Under the pieces are notes generated by a model that saw only the letters and a list, made by a program, of their open reading frames with translations, ran no database searches and was not told where the DNA came from. This document shows, piece after piece, positions 46,790-58,385 of a DNA stretch of 64,000 bases (position 1 is its first letter; every line of letters begins with the position of its first letter). A program made the position numbers and the translations under genes. This DNA comes from Zanthoxylum bungeanum (Eukaryota > Streptophyta > Magnoliopsida > Sapindales > Rutaceae), in NCBI GenBank assembly GCA_019454045.1, contig SKCR01007813.1, positions 186,001 through 250,000 on the forward strand, written 5' to 3'.

Positions 46790-47580
46790 TTTGATATGAA
46801 ATTATTTCGCCATATTGTACATTCTCTATTTTATGGGTCCCTGTCCACCTGACTACGGTCGTTTTGTTACCCTCTGTCGACATGGTTCTATTTCGGATAA
46901 TGTCTGGTCAGTGCGTGCATTTCAGACTTCGGATGCCTGGTTTTATTTTCGTCCAGCGAGTTTGTTCATGGACTCTTGTTACAGATTTGTGATACTTGGA
47001 TTTTGAATTTTGGTTTTGATCACAAAGGATCATTTTTTCAATATATTATGGATACTTCTATTTTCTGATTCTTATGATACTTTTATTTCTGTTACTTATG
47101 ATATTTTGATATATATGTTGATACTTTAACACTTTGATCTTATTATACTTTTATTTTATATATTTTTCTGATATTCTGATTATATGACTATGATGTGATT
47201 GGAAAAGAAATGATTTAGATAACTCTGTTTTTGATTTGACGGTATGATATGTTTCTATCTCGGTGCTTGAAAAATATTTTTGAGTCTTAAAACTATAAAT
47301 TATGTTTCCATCGAGAGACTTGAAAATATATTTCCATCACGGTGTCTGATGATAGTTTTATTGGTTTTGACCTTCCTTGATGCTTGATTTGATTTGTGGT
47401 TCTAACCATCGAAAAATGACATTTCGCTACCCTTTGTCGACATGGTCATGTTTGGACATTGTCCAGTCTTTACGTGTGACTCAGGTAATGGCCGCCTTAT
47501 TAGTTTGATGATTATGTTTTGGACACTTCTGATTTCAGATGACCTGTTTCTGAATAAGTTTGATTGTGAGGACGATTACT
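46790..47580 (+). repeat. Dispersed fourth copy of the 3.7-10.4 kb repeat unit (part)
   Basis: Shares in order the blocks TTGTACATTCTCTATTTT, GACTACGG.CGTT.TG.TACC, CGTCCAGCGAGTT, the GATGATAGTT block and CTACCCT.TGTCGACATGG with about 4840-5560 and 7740-8410. It shows that the tandem unit derives from a dispersed element. Confidence 0.7.
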
Positions 47581-47799
47581 GTGTATTCTGATTTTCTATT
47601 GATGACGAATGAGTTAGTTATTAGGAATTTGAAATGTGATTACCGTAATTGATATAGAATTTGAATGTCTGAAAATGGTCTGTAATATGCTCTTCGATTC
47701 TAATAATAATGTGTATGTCTGTAGGGGATTCGTAAAGTGTTTTCTATTTTCGATAGCGAAAATAGTTGGCTGTTAGGAATCCGAACTGTGTTGTCCATT

Positions 47800-48225
47800 A
47801 GGGGTGTTCATAGGGTCGAGTTAACCTGTGAACCGACCTGACCTGACATGACCTGACCCGACCTCTAAAAAAATTAATTTAATTTCAGGTTGACCTAACC
47901 CGACCCAATTTTTATGGGTTGGGTCATGGGTTTGACGACGTAACCTGACCAACCAGAAAATAGTTTTTTATTTTTTTCTAAAAAATTTATTATTTTTTTA
48001 AAATTTTTACTATTATTTCAGTTTTTTATTTCTTTTTTATCTTGAAATTTTATATGTATGACAAGTTTCGGGACATAAAATAGTTAGTATTTATGTCTCA
48101 AAATACTTAGTACATAAAAAAATTCTTTTTATCACTGACCAAACCCGACCCGATTGGGTTTTCCAAATCAAATTTCGGGTTAGGATTTGCAATTTTGAGT
48201 GACTCGACCTGCTCGTGAACACCCA
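47800..48225. mobile_element. hAT-like MITE
   Basis: About 425 bp with inverted ends AGGGGTGTTCA and TGAACACCC, and internal GACCTGACC/GGTTGGGTC-type words. This is the layout of the common plant hAT MITE with GGGTGTTCA ends. I could not find a matching 8-bp target duplication, so exact ends are uncertain. It is non-coding. Confidence 0.6.
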
Positions 48226-48800
48226 TATTTTCTATGTCTGGTAATGAATTTATATTTCTGAAAGGAAATTACAATTTGACTTCTGAATCTGCTAATGAAT
48301 GAAATTGATTGTATAGCAATTGTAATACATTTTTTTTATTTATGACAATGTATGTGCTTATCTGTAAAGAGTCTATAATATGCTTTCCGTTCCTAACAAT
48401 TAATACGTCTGACTACAAGAATTTGTATTATATTTGTTTCTGATAATAGATGCTCTTTAACTATTTGGAAATTGCTTGTGTGTATTATGCTTCTATTATG
48501 TGTGAATGAGACTGACTTTGTGAAATTCGTGTTGGATGTATGTGTGTGATCCGTTGGTTTTGATGACTTCGGTATATTTATTAGAAATAAGATTTGGAAA
48601 CCTGTATGAGTCATGTTTCTAATAGTGTAAATGTTTGTATGTAATTTAGAGTTTGAACATTCGAAGAAGTTGTGTATAAGGTTTCTGATCTGTACCAGGT
48701 GCGTTTCATGAATTTAGTTTCTGGATCTCGAAAGATTGTATAAATAATGAATGTAAGAGCAGTACAGAGTTTAAGATTTTCTAAACAAATAACTTCATAT

Positions 48801-48840
48801 TTGTGTGTGTGTGTGTGTGTCTATATATATATATTTTTTT
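48801..48840. repeat. GT/AT microsatellite
   Basis: Run of GTGTGTGTGTGTGT followed by TATATATATA and a T tract, inside gypsy remnant D. Confidence 0.85.
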
Positions 48841-49376
48841 ATTGAAATTTATTCTTGCTTTTCGTGTTGTGTGCGGTTACAAATTGAGTTTTATAACTCA
48901 CATCACTTCATTTCGCTAGTTTTGCAGGTTGGCAACCAGATCGGTTAGCCATCAAGTTTTTGAAAATCATGCTTGAGGCGACGGAACCATCCAAACTGTA
49001 GTCATTTACTCTAGAGTTTTGAGGAATGTATTCGTGTAAAGAAGTTTGTAACTCTTGTTTATGTATCTGTACCTCTTGTTTATGCATTGGATCATACAAT
49101 GCAATTGTCATTTGTATGTAAATAAAATTTTAGTTTGTATGCTTGAAATCGGGCATGGAGCCTTGAGTATTGATCATGTGATTTATTTTATTTGAGATGG
49201 ACCAGAGGTCATTTCTGCTTATTTATGTTTTCACATGTTGTTATGGTGATGTATTGTGATCTAGGTTGTTTATTTTAAGGATCTGTCATGCCTATTTTTC
49301 GTTAATTCTAATGCTCAAGGAGATAGGTTACTCATGTCTCATGCTGGTAATGTCCTGCCTCTGGCAAGATGTTACA

Positions 49377-49807
49377 TAGTGAGTGTTTCCAAAATACACT
49401 TAATTTTCTATTACGATCAAAAAGCTCATCTCTTCAAATTCCAAGGCTACTGTAAATGTTGCCTATAAAACTACATCAAATCAACTTTTGTCGACTAAAT
49501 TTTGATATAGGGAATTAAGGTTATGGGTAAAGATTCGCTATTGAGTCGAGTTTATATTAAATATCAAATCAACGCTCATAATTTATTAAACATTAATTCA
49601 GATCGACACTTAATCCTAATTTTAGGGTTATTAGACATATCATTTTAAAGAGTGAGTATCGAACTATATATGCATGTTGTGATGTGGTGTTATTGGTGGA
49701 GTTTTGACGGAGGAAACGTGATTTAGGCGTTTAATGCATCCATCAAAGGTTGTCCCAATTGTATCGGAGATATAGATGAAAACTTCAAATCTTCACTAAG
49801 TATAATT
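49377..49807. other. Unassigned stretch
   Basis: Nothing recognised: AT-rich, no frame longer than a few dozen codons, no terminal repeats. It lies between gypsy remnant D and the copia C LTR. Confidence 0.45.
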
Positions 49808-50755
49808 TATTAGGGTTGGTGCTCGGAGCGGCAAGCTGGATCTTATTTATGTCTGATTTATAAATACGAATAATATCATTTTCCATAATCTTACTTATTT
49901 TTTTTCACACATCTTGTCTTTTATATACGTATTCGATATAATATTGATTATAATAAAACTAAATTCGGTTAATTGATATGTATATATTAGACAAAGACTC
50001 GAGCATTTACAACATTATGCGTAGTTATAACTTAGTTTATAATTGACATTGGGAAATGTCTCTATAAGTTGTATATTCTCAAATAAAGTTTCTAGTCAAG
50101 ATTTACTGACACGAGTAGATTGGTAAAATCCATTGAGACCAGTACACGTCATATATCAAGACTTGGTATGATGGTCAATCCTAGTGGACCACGAGTCTTT
50201 AGAGACTCATATAGACATGTAGGTGTTTATTAGATAAATATCGAATGACTCACAAAAGATTTCCTAATATATGGTACATCAATGTCAATAGGAATCCTCA
50301 TAGGTCGAGCAGCATAATGGTCATTCGACTTGAAATACCATTGTGGATACATAAGTTATCATCAACACTTTGATGACAGTCACATCAACGATCTATTTAG
50401 ATTAGACCTCTGTCTGTTCATTGGGTATAGACTCATGCTCATAATATCTTGTGAGTATCAAATATAATATGTCAGTCATGTGTACATGGCATAGGTATCT
50501 TATACGTGTTTGCGATCTGTTAAATCTATGATTGTCGTACATTACGGAAGCGAGTTCCGACCGTTATTTTGGAGATCGTAAATTTATAAGTCGATAATAT
50601 TATACCGCAGGAATTTGACGTTTGTATTTATATCCCTGGTATAATATGGATAGCCTGTGACGAAGGAATTATATGTATGCAATGACCTCGACTTACATAG
50701 TTCAGTAAGATTATATGTGGTCGTTATAATTTTCCAGTGGATGAATTATGGACAC
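49808..50755 (+). repeat. Copia C LTR, left part
   Basis: Starts TATTAGGGTTGGTGCTCGG, close to the family's TGTTGGAGTTGGTGCTCG, and follows the copia B 3' LTR (43411-44355) step by step, e.g. ATTTATGTCTGAT, AATTGACATTGGGAA.TGTC and GGATAGCCTGTGA. It is interrupted at GGACAC by Athila-like element 2 and resumes at 63280. Whether it is a solo LTR or the 5' LTR of an element running out of the window cannot be told. Confidence 0.82.
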
Positions 50756-52858
50756 TGATGAGTGGTAAATGTATCACTATTTCCCACTCATTTGACCTAA
50801 TATTTTGTATAGTTTCTTGAGTTTTGTGAATATTTTGATGTGTTTTGTGTTATTTTGTAGATAAATAAAGTTTCAGGATATTCTGGAGGTGATTTGGGGC
50901 CAAAACAGTGAAAAAGAACACAAAAGGGCTTTTTGGTAATTTGGCACGTCGCGACGCCTAACGTGCGTCGATCCATGCTAACGTGTGCCGGGTCAACATG
51001 TCAGAATCTGAAAAGTTTGACTTTGCTAACGTGCGCCGTGCCACGTGTCACCATCACAGCCGATCTGCTAATGTGCCACGTGTCATCATCCTACGGTGCC
51101 GACAATCGTCATAGCCACGTGTCACCCCACGTGTCAGCCACGTCATTGTCCATATCACCAGTTGACTGAGTCAACATGCCACGTCACCGCCATGTCATCA
51201 TCAGTCAATCACAGCATGCCACGTGTCGTAATCCTACGGTGCCGACAATCACTTTCGCCACGTGTCGCCACGTCCTCGTCAAGTCAGCTCAATTATTGAC
51301 TCATTTATCTGAATTGTCGTGTGGCACATAAGAATCTGAAACGGATCAATCAGCGCTTGACACGTCAGCGCGTCGCGACGTAGAGGGCTTACCGAGGCCT
51401 ATAAATGGAACTCGAAATTTCAGTTTCAGATGTACCTTCCTCTCTGAATTCTCTGATGTAAATAGAGATTTTTCTACCTAGTTTCTTTTTAATTTCAATT
51501 TTGTAATTAATTTTAATTACCTTCTATAATAGTAATTTACTTTTGTAATAGTAATAGTAATTTACCTTTTTTAACTTTTACAGTATTTACTATTCAACCA
51601 TGAGGATGTAACTTCCCTCTGCTATGGTGAAAGGTAATTCTTTTACTATTGCTATTTAGATTAATAGTTCTTTTACTATTGTTATTTAGATTAATCTCCC
51701 TTAATTATAATATATTTACTATTTAAAATTTGACTTAATAAGGATACCGCTATATTGGTCGGTTGGTAATTCATTTTAAACTGGTTTAAACCTGACTAAT
51801 CAAGGATATCGCCAGATTGGTCGGTTGGTAATTAAATTTTCTTACCGCCTATATGGCAGGTTTATTTTGGTTCCGCCTTTATGGCTAGTGGGACTTAATT
51901 TGACTTAATCAGGTTACCGCTTATATGGCTGGTTGGCAAAATTATCACAAGTTAATATATTATATTATGGGAGATATCTAAATAGTAAATATTAAAAGTT
52001 GATCCTTTTACCTTAGCATTTTATTTTATTGTAATTTTACTTTTTAGTATTTATTTTACCGCATTTACTTTTCAGTATTTTACTTTATGTCTTTTACTTT
52101 TAAGTTTTTACAAGCCATAGTTATGTGTCGTAACTAAGTTAGTTATCTGGGGTTGTGATGAATTCTAATATCACCGGTTTATAAGGGGTTATTTTCTAGT
52201 TTGGGTAATTTAAAGGTTTACTTATTAAGTCTTAAGCTTAATGCGTCTTGTGAATTGGCCACTAATAAGATTGATATGTTAAATCTAAAATAAACTTGAC
52301 AAATGAATTTTAGGTTTCAACCTTAGACTTAATAGCCCACGATCTTCCTTGAGGATAGATAACCCTTTAATAGATTTCCTTACAGGATAGACATATACCT
52401 GTCAGGTGGGGGTAGCCATAATTGGAACTTAATCTTAATGAATCCAGGTAATTTGGTTGACATAGACATATGGTTCAATTGGGTTATACTGGATATTTAC
52501 GTCTGACCATCGACAGAGGCTTTCGCATAATTTCTTGTTCCAGGTTAGAAAACCGATATATTGCACAAACATGAAATAAACACTTCATCTTTTAAAAGAT
52601 ATTAGAAAGATTCACAACCCTAGATAGTTTTCTAATATTGAATTTTCTTAAACCTACTTTCGTGAAATTTTATTTACTTGTTTTTAAATTTAAAATCATC
52701 ACCATTCAAATCAATCAATCAACCTGTTAGATACTAGTAATCATTTGACCTAATAAAATTAATAGATTAGGTATTAAGTCCTCGTGGGATCAATACTTTT
52801 TATACTACTTGAACGATACGTGCGCTTGCGTTATACGCGTGTGATTACGCACTGGTCA
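50756..52858 (+). repeat. 5' LTR of Athila-like element 2
   Basis: Partner of 61170-63279, differing by scattered substitutions and a short duplication near 51650-51700 (TTCTTTTACTATTG twice). Confidence 0.93.
50940..51410 (+). promoter_or_regulatory. LTR promoter of element 2: G-box/ABRE cluster and TATA box
   Basis: Six perfect CACGTG boxes, all as CCACGTGTC, lie between about 51040 and 51262, with further ACGTC and ACGTGC cores. TATAAATG follows at 51400-51407. Two copies of CATCCTACGGTGCCGACAAT-type text mark a tandem ~140-bp module. GTCGCGACGC occurs at 50945 and 51372. In plants CCACGTGTC is the ABA-responsive and light-responsive G-box consensus; actual responsiveness is inference. 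Confidence 0.7.
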
Positions 52859-52864
52859 AGTTTT

Positions 52865-52882
52865 TGGTGTCGTTGCCGGGGA
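52865..52882 (+). other. Primer-binding site of element 2, tRNA-Asp type
   Basis: TGGTGTCGTTGCCGGGGA, one base from the usual TGGCGCCGTTGCCGGGGA, six bases after the 5' LTR. Confidence 0.85.
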
Positions 52883-52989
52883 CTTATTTATCTTTCACTA
52901 TTCATTTTGGGGTTAGATACGTTACTTGTATCTAATTTCTTTTTACTTATTGTTTTTGTTTTCTTGTGTTTCGGGTTCTCAGAAACTAC

Positions 52990-54450
52990 ATGAGACGAAC
53001 CGGAAGCTTTGAACTCCGACCGCTCGACCCAGAAATTGAAAGAACCATCAGACAATTGAGAAGGGAAAGACGTGAAGGCCAAGAAGCTTTAGTCAACATG
53101 TAACCTGAACCTTTGGAGGTTGCACCACCAATACCCATTCGAGACAGAACCATTCCGGTGGTCGACGGCTTTATTTCCTGTATTGTACTTCGTCCTTTAC
53201 CAGCAAATGCATGTGACATCAAAACATGCATTCACATGATTCACCAGTCAGTGCAGTTTAGGGGAAAAGCAACTGAAGATCCTAATACCCACATCAGCAA
53301 CTTCTTGGAAGTTTACGGCACTTTCAATTACAACCGAGAAGCTGAAGAAGTAATGAGACTACGGGTTTTTCCATACTCCTTGAAAGACAGAGCTAAAGCT
53401 TGGCTATATTCACTACCAGCAGGTTCCATCACAACTTGGAACACTTTAGCCACCAAATTCCTTGCAAAGTACTTTCCACCAGCCAGAACTGGAAAGCTAA
53501 GGAATGACATCACATCCTTTGTACAACAAGACTCGGAAACTCTCTACGAAGCTTGGGAAAGGTACAAAGATTTGCTCCGGAAATCTCCTCACCATGAGAT
53601 TCCAAAATGGCTTCAAGTCCAAACTTCCTATAATGGACTCTCTGGACTGATGAGAACCACAATCGATGCTGCTGCTGGAGGAGCTTTGATGGAAAAAGGA
53701 GAAGATCAAGCCTGAGACCTAATCGAATAAATGGCCAACAACAATTCCTTGTGGCCAACAGAAAGGAGCATGATCCAAAGAATTGCAGGAATTTATGAAA
53801 GTGGAGACAATACAGCAGTCAACGCCAAGCTGGATCAGATATGCAAATTCATGGAGACTCTTACCACTGGATCCACAAGTTCACCATATGGAGGAGCACC
53901 AGAACCGAACCAACTTGAAGAGACGGTGAATTATGTCAACGATTTCAACAGACATGGGAACAATCCATATTCCAACACCTACAACCCAAGGTGGAGGAAT
54001 CATCCCAATTTTTCATGGAGCAACAATTCAGGGCAAAAGAACAATCCACCACCTGGATTCTAACAGCAGAACTATCCACCACCTGGATTCCAGCAACAGA
54101 ATAAAGGCCAGGAGCAGGCAAATGAACCAGGAATAGTAGAAGTGCTGGCTCAGTTATAAAAGTACGATGTTATGTTTCAGAGCCAATCTGCTTCCATCAA
54201 AGCACTGGAGTCAAATTGGACAACTGGCCAATGCTCAGAGTTACAGACCGACAGGCAATCTTCCCAGCAACATAGAACCAAATTCAAGGAACCGAGGGAA
54301 GAAGCAATGTCAAGCCATTACCTTAAAAGTGGTACTGAGATCAACAAACATGTTGGAATCAAGGCAACAATTGAGGAAGTTCCAAAAGATGCAGTTCCAC
54401 AGATGGAGGAAAAAAAAGCAAAGGAAAAAAAGATCAGAGCACTCCACCTC
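52990..54450 (+). pseudogene. Athila-like gag (element 2)
   Basis: Start at the ATG at 52990 (MRRTGSFEL), in frame with the long stretch from 53113. The core has the Athila Gag signature: DPNTHISNFLEVYGTF (about 53281), RLRVFPYSLKDRAKAWLYSL (about 53359), SITTWNTLATKFLAKYFPP (about 53425) and an RTGKLRNDI segment. The Q/N/P-rich part with NNPPPGF lies near 54040. In-frame stops at 53101, 53713, 53728 and 54061, and shifts near 54210 and 54300, break it. The GKKQCQAITL motif at about 54290 marks the passage towards protease. The product would form the cytoplasmic capsid. Confidence 0.88.
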
Positions 54451-54512
54451 CAACTTTTCCACATCGACTTCAGAAAAACAAGCTGGACAAGCAATTTGCT
54501 CGATTCCTGGAG

Positions 54513-55472
54513 GTGTTCAAAAAGCTGCATATCAACATTCCATTCGCAGAAGCCTTAGAAGAAATGCCCAGCTATGTCAAATTCATGAAAGACATTCTTT
54601 CACGAAAATGGAGATTGGGAGATTACGAGATAGTAGCATTGACGGAAGAATGCAGTGCCATCATTCAGAGGAAACTTCCCCCGAAGTTGAAAGATCCTGG
54701 CAGTTTCACTGTCTCATGCACCATTGGAGAACACTATATCGGTAAGGTTTTATGTGACTTAGGTGCAAGTGTTAATTTGATGCATTTTTCTATTTACAGG
54801 AAACTACAAATTGGAGAAGCAATGCCTACCTCAATCTCACTACAACTTGCTGATCGAACGCTCGCATTTCCAAGAGGTGTTGTTGAAGTTGTGATGGTCA
54901 AAGTCGACAAACTCATTCTCCCAGCAGATTTCATTATCCTTGACATGGAAGAAGACAAAGATGTGTCTATCATCCTTGGGAGACCATTCTTGGCGACAGG
55001 TCGAACTGTGATTGATGTACAAGAAGGAGAACTGACCATGAAAGTTCAAGACCAAGAAGTTACCTTCAATGTTTTCAAAGCCATGAAATTCCCAAGTGAA
55101 GAAAATGAAGAAGAATGTTTCAGAATTGATGTTGTTGATAGTATCGTTCAGGATACCGATACAAACCCCACAGACAAACTTGAAGCTTGCATCACCAACA
55201 TGACTGACAGCGAGCTAGATGCTGAAATCCTGGAATGTATCAACTACCTTGACAAACCATTCCGATTCAAATCAACACCACAAGTGGAAAGCCTGGAACT
55301 GCCAAAGAAAGATCGAATCAAGCCTTCGATTGAAGAACCACCACAGCTGGAGCTGAAGTTACTACCAAGCCATCTCAGGTATGCATTTCTTGGAAACTCT
55401 TCTGAATTACTTGTTATTATTTATTTTTCACTAACAGTGGAGCAGGAAGAAAAGTTACTGAGAGTATTATGA
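54513..55472 (+). pseudogene. Athila-like protease and pol spacer (element 2)
   Basis: 319 open codons. KKLHINIPFAEALEEMPSY at the start is the conserved Athila segment before protease. VLCDLGASVNLM (about 54747-54782) is the aspartic protease active site in its Athila form (DLGAS). ILGRPFLATG (about 54970) is the later conserved strand. The following acidic spacer includes LEACITNMTDSELDAEIL, the piece that recurs in the ORF of element 1. PSHLRYAFLG and QEEKLLRVL lead into RT. The frame is open until a stop at 55470. Confidence 0.88.
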
Positions 55473-56870
55473 GAGCACAAAAGAGCCATTCGCTAGATTA
55501 TAGCAGACATTCGAGGCATTAGTCCATCAATTTGCATCACAAGATTCTGATGAATGATGAGTACAAACCCACAGTGGAGCATCAACGGATACTCAATCCA
55601 ATAATGAAGGAAGTCGTGAAGAAAGAAATCATCAAATGGTTGGATGCTGGCATCATTTACCCAATCTCAGACAGCACTTGGGTGAGTCCTATGCAGTGTG
55701 TGCCAAAGAAAGGAGGAATCATTGTAGTCACAAATGAAAAGAACGAGCTAATTCCAACAAGAACAATGACTGGATGGAGAGTATGCATGGACTACCGAAA
55801 GCTGAACAAAGCCACGAGGAATGACCATTTTCCGCTGTCATTCATTGATCAAATGCTTGACAGATTGGCGGGACATGAGTTCTATTACTTTCTGGATGGA
55901 TATTCAGGATACAATCAGATTGCCATCGCCCCAAAAGATCAAGATAAAACCACTTTTACATGTCCATATGGTACTTTTTCTTTCTGCAGGATGCCATTTG
56001 GATTATGTAATGCTCCCGCTACATTTCAGCGTTGCATGATGACCATCTTCTCATACATGCTGGAGTAGAGTATTGAGGTATTCATGGATGATTTTTCTAT
56101 GTTTGGAGATTCTTTTGACCACTGCTTGCAAAATCTGGAACATGTACTACAAAGATGTGAAGATACCAACCTGGTACTCAACTGGGAGAAATGCCACTTC
56201 ATGGTGCAGGAAAGTATTGTTCTTGGACACCGGATCTCACAAAAGGTAATCGAGGTAGACAAAGAAAAGATCGAAACAATTGAGAAATTACCTCCACCAA
56301 CATCAGTCAAAGGGATTCGGAGTTTTCTTGGACATGCAGGTTTTTACAGGAGATTTATCAAAGACTTTTCCAAGATTGCTAAACCTCTATGCAATCTTTT
56401 GGAAAAGGATGTGTCTTTCAACTTCACCAAAGAATGCCATGAAGCTTTTGAGATTTTAAAACAGAAGCTGGTCTCTTCCCCCATTATTGTAGCACCATAC
56501 TGGATCCTTCCATTTGAAGTGATGTGTGATGCTAGTGATTTTACTGTAGGTGTAGTTTTGGGACAACGCAAAGCAAATATTTTCCACACCATTTACTACT
56601 CTAGCAGAACTTTGAATGAAGCTCAACTCAACTACACAACCACTGAAAAGGAGTTGCTCACAGTTGTGTATGCTTTTGACAATTCCGCTCCTCTCTGCTG
56701 GGTCCCACAGTGGTTGTCTACACAGATCATTCAGCAATCAAATATATGATCACGAAGAAAGATGCCAAACCTAGATTGATCCGTTGGATACTTCTTCTGC
56801 AAGAATTTGACGTGGACATCAGAGACAGGAAAGGGACAAAGAACCAAGTGGCAGATCATCTATCGAGGCT
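55473..56870 (+). pseudogene. Athila-like reverse transcriptase and RNase H (element 2)
   Basis: RT frame from about 55532: EVVKKEIIKWLDAGIIYPI, VCMDYRKLNKAT (about 55785), FLDGYSGYNQI with the motif A Asp (55890), PFGLCNAPATFQ (55995) and FMDDFSMFG (56082-56106), the DD pair with the M variant common in this lineage. FLGHAGFYRRFIKDF connects to RNase H, with CDASDFTVG (about 56525) and [27 protein letters not shown] and DHLSRLE (about 56850) end the domain. Breaks are a TAG at 56066, a shift near 56690 and damage at 55470-55530. Confidence 0.9.
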
Positions 56871-58247
56871 TGAGAATGGAGAAACAGTTGGCAAAGAACT
56901 GAAAATCAAAGAAAATTTTCCAGATGAACAGTTGTTTGCCATTAAACGGCAAGATGCCCCTTGGTATGCTGACTATGTCAACTACATAGTGTCAGGAAAA
57001 TGGCCGTTGGAATGGACAACTCAGCAAAGGAAGAAATTCTTCAAAGAAGTCAAGCATTATGTCTGGGATGAGCCGTACCTATTCAAATGTTGTGCTGATC
57101 AATTACTGAGGCGTTGTGTTTCACATGAGGAAGTCAACAGTGATTTGCAGTATTGTCATTCATCACCATATGGCGGACACTTCAGCGGAAACAAAACTGC
57201 AGCCAAAGTCCTACAATCAGGTTTGTTCTGGCCCGCTCTTTTTAAAGATGCTTATCTTTTTTCTTTTCAATGTGACAGGTACCAGAGAACAGGGAATATT
57301 TCAAGGAGAAATGAAGGATCGTTGCAAAATATTCTGGAAGTATAGATATTTGATGTGTGGGGTATTGATTTTATGGGACCCTTTATTCCATCATTCGGAA
57401 ACCTGTACATCCTGGTTGCTGTAGACTAAGTCTCCAAATGGGTTGAAGCAATTGCACTGCCATCCAATTATTCAAAAGTGGTGATCAAATTCCTGAAAAG
57501 AACATTTTCACTCGGTTCGGAACACCTCGGGCAATTATCAGTGATGGTGGCTCACATTTCTGCAACAGATACTTTGATGCACTCCTTTCCAAATACGGAG
57601 TTACTCACAAGGTTTCCACTGCTTATCATCCACAGTCAAATGGACAAGTTGAAGTTTCAAACAGAGAAATCAAAAGAATCTTGGAGAGAACTGTTGGATC
57701 AACAAGGAGGGACTGGTCAACAAAACTGGATGACGCATTATAGGCCTATCGGACAGCTTACAAGACACCCATTGGTATGTCCCCATATCGATTGTTGTTT
57801 GGGAAAGCATGTCATCTGCCAGTTGAACTTGAACACAAGGCGTACTGGGCACTGAAGAAGTTGAATCTTGATCCACAAGCTTCATGAGAGAAAAGACTTC
57901 ACCAACTCAATGAATTGGAGGAATTTTGCTTACAGGCTTATGAGAATGCTAGATTGTACAAAGAAAAGACCAAGAAATGGCATGACCGAAAAATAGTGCA
58001 CAGACAGTTGGAACCAAGGTAGCAGGTGTTGTTGTACAACTCGAGGTTGAAACTTTTCCCTGGAAAGTTGAAATCAAGGTGGTCAGGTCCATTTGTGATT
58101 ACTCAGGTATTACCTCATGGAGCTGTTGAGTTACTGGATCCCAACACCAACAACACATTCAAGGTTAATAGTCAGCGTGTCAAGTATTATTGGGGAGAAT
58201 CAATTGAGAGGCAAAAAGAAAGTGTCACACTTTCAGATCCAGCCTAA
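56871..58247 (+). pseudogene. Athila-like integrase (element 2)
   Basis: The zinc-binding part at about 57140-57290 shows [14 protein letters not shown] and later CDRYQRTGN, where the last zinc ligand Cys is replaced by Tyr. In the core, GIDFMGPF (about 57363) has the first catalytic Asp, [11 protein letters not shown] (about 57536, other frame) the second, and [17 protein letters not shown] (about 57624) the Glu. A later segment, [21 protein letters not shown], is typical. The C-terminal part, RLKLFPGKLKSRWSGPF to VNSQRVKYYWGE, ends at 58247 in an open frame. Shifts near 57345 and 57510 and stops at 57345, 57426, 57740, 57885 and 58019 disable it. Confidence 0.88.
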
Positions 58248-58290
58248 CGTTCGAGAAGTCACATCTAGCTGACGATGTTAAACTTAGCGC

Positions 58291-58312
58291 TAGCAGGGAG
58301 GCAACCCATGCA
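58291..58312 (+). other. Conserved GGGAGGCAACCCA motif after pol
   Basis: GCGCTAGCAGGGAGGCAACC about 45 bases after the pol stop, identical to the word in element 1 (19626-19645, minus). Confidence 0.55.
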
Positions 58313-58339
58313 ATCTTTGTATATATTGTGATTTGGTGT

Positions 58340-58369
58340 AATTTAATTTTGTGTCTTTAGTTTTTGCAG
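58340..58369 (+). promoter_or_regulatory. Putative 3' splice acceptor before ORF-X
   Basis: A pyrimidine-rich run ending TTTAGTTTTTGCAG at 58369, 16 bases before the ORF-X ATG. Element 1 has TTATTTTTGTAG at the equivalent place. The location fits spliced subgenomic expression, as known for env-like ORFs of some Athila elements. Confidence 0.5.
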
Positions 58370-58385
58370 ATTAAGTCATTTCAGA

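Larger units (their letters stand above)
45868..49376 (+). mobile_element. Ty3/gypsy remnant D
   Basis: Two direct repeats of about 420-435 bp (45868-46286 and about 48943-49376) share GCCATCAAGTTTT, ACTCTAGAGTT, TTTTAGTTTGTATGCTTGAAA, GGAGCCTTGAGTATTGAT and both end in TTACA. The first is followed by GAAGTGGTATCAGAGC, a clean tRNA-Met primer site, so it is the end of a 5' LTR; the second is the corresponding 3' LTR end. The LTRs are incomplete or extend leftwards: the start of the left one is lost at the copia B junction. No gag or pol motif lies between them. 46790-47580 is shared with the tandem array at 3.7-10.4 kb. Confidence 0.65.

Noticed and set aside
54167..54745. 192-codon plus-strand frame overlapping gag and protease
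   Set aside because: Out of frame with the Athila Gag/protease text over most of its length; only a short stretch belongs to shifted gag.
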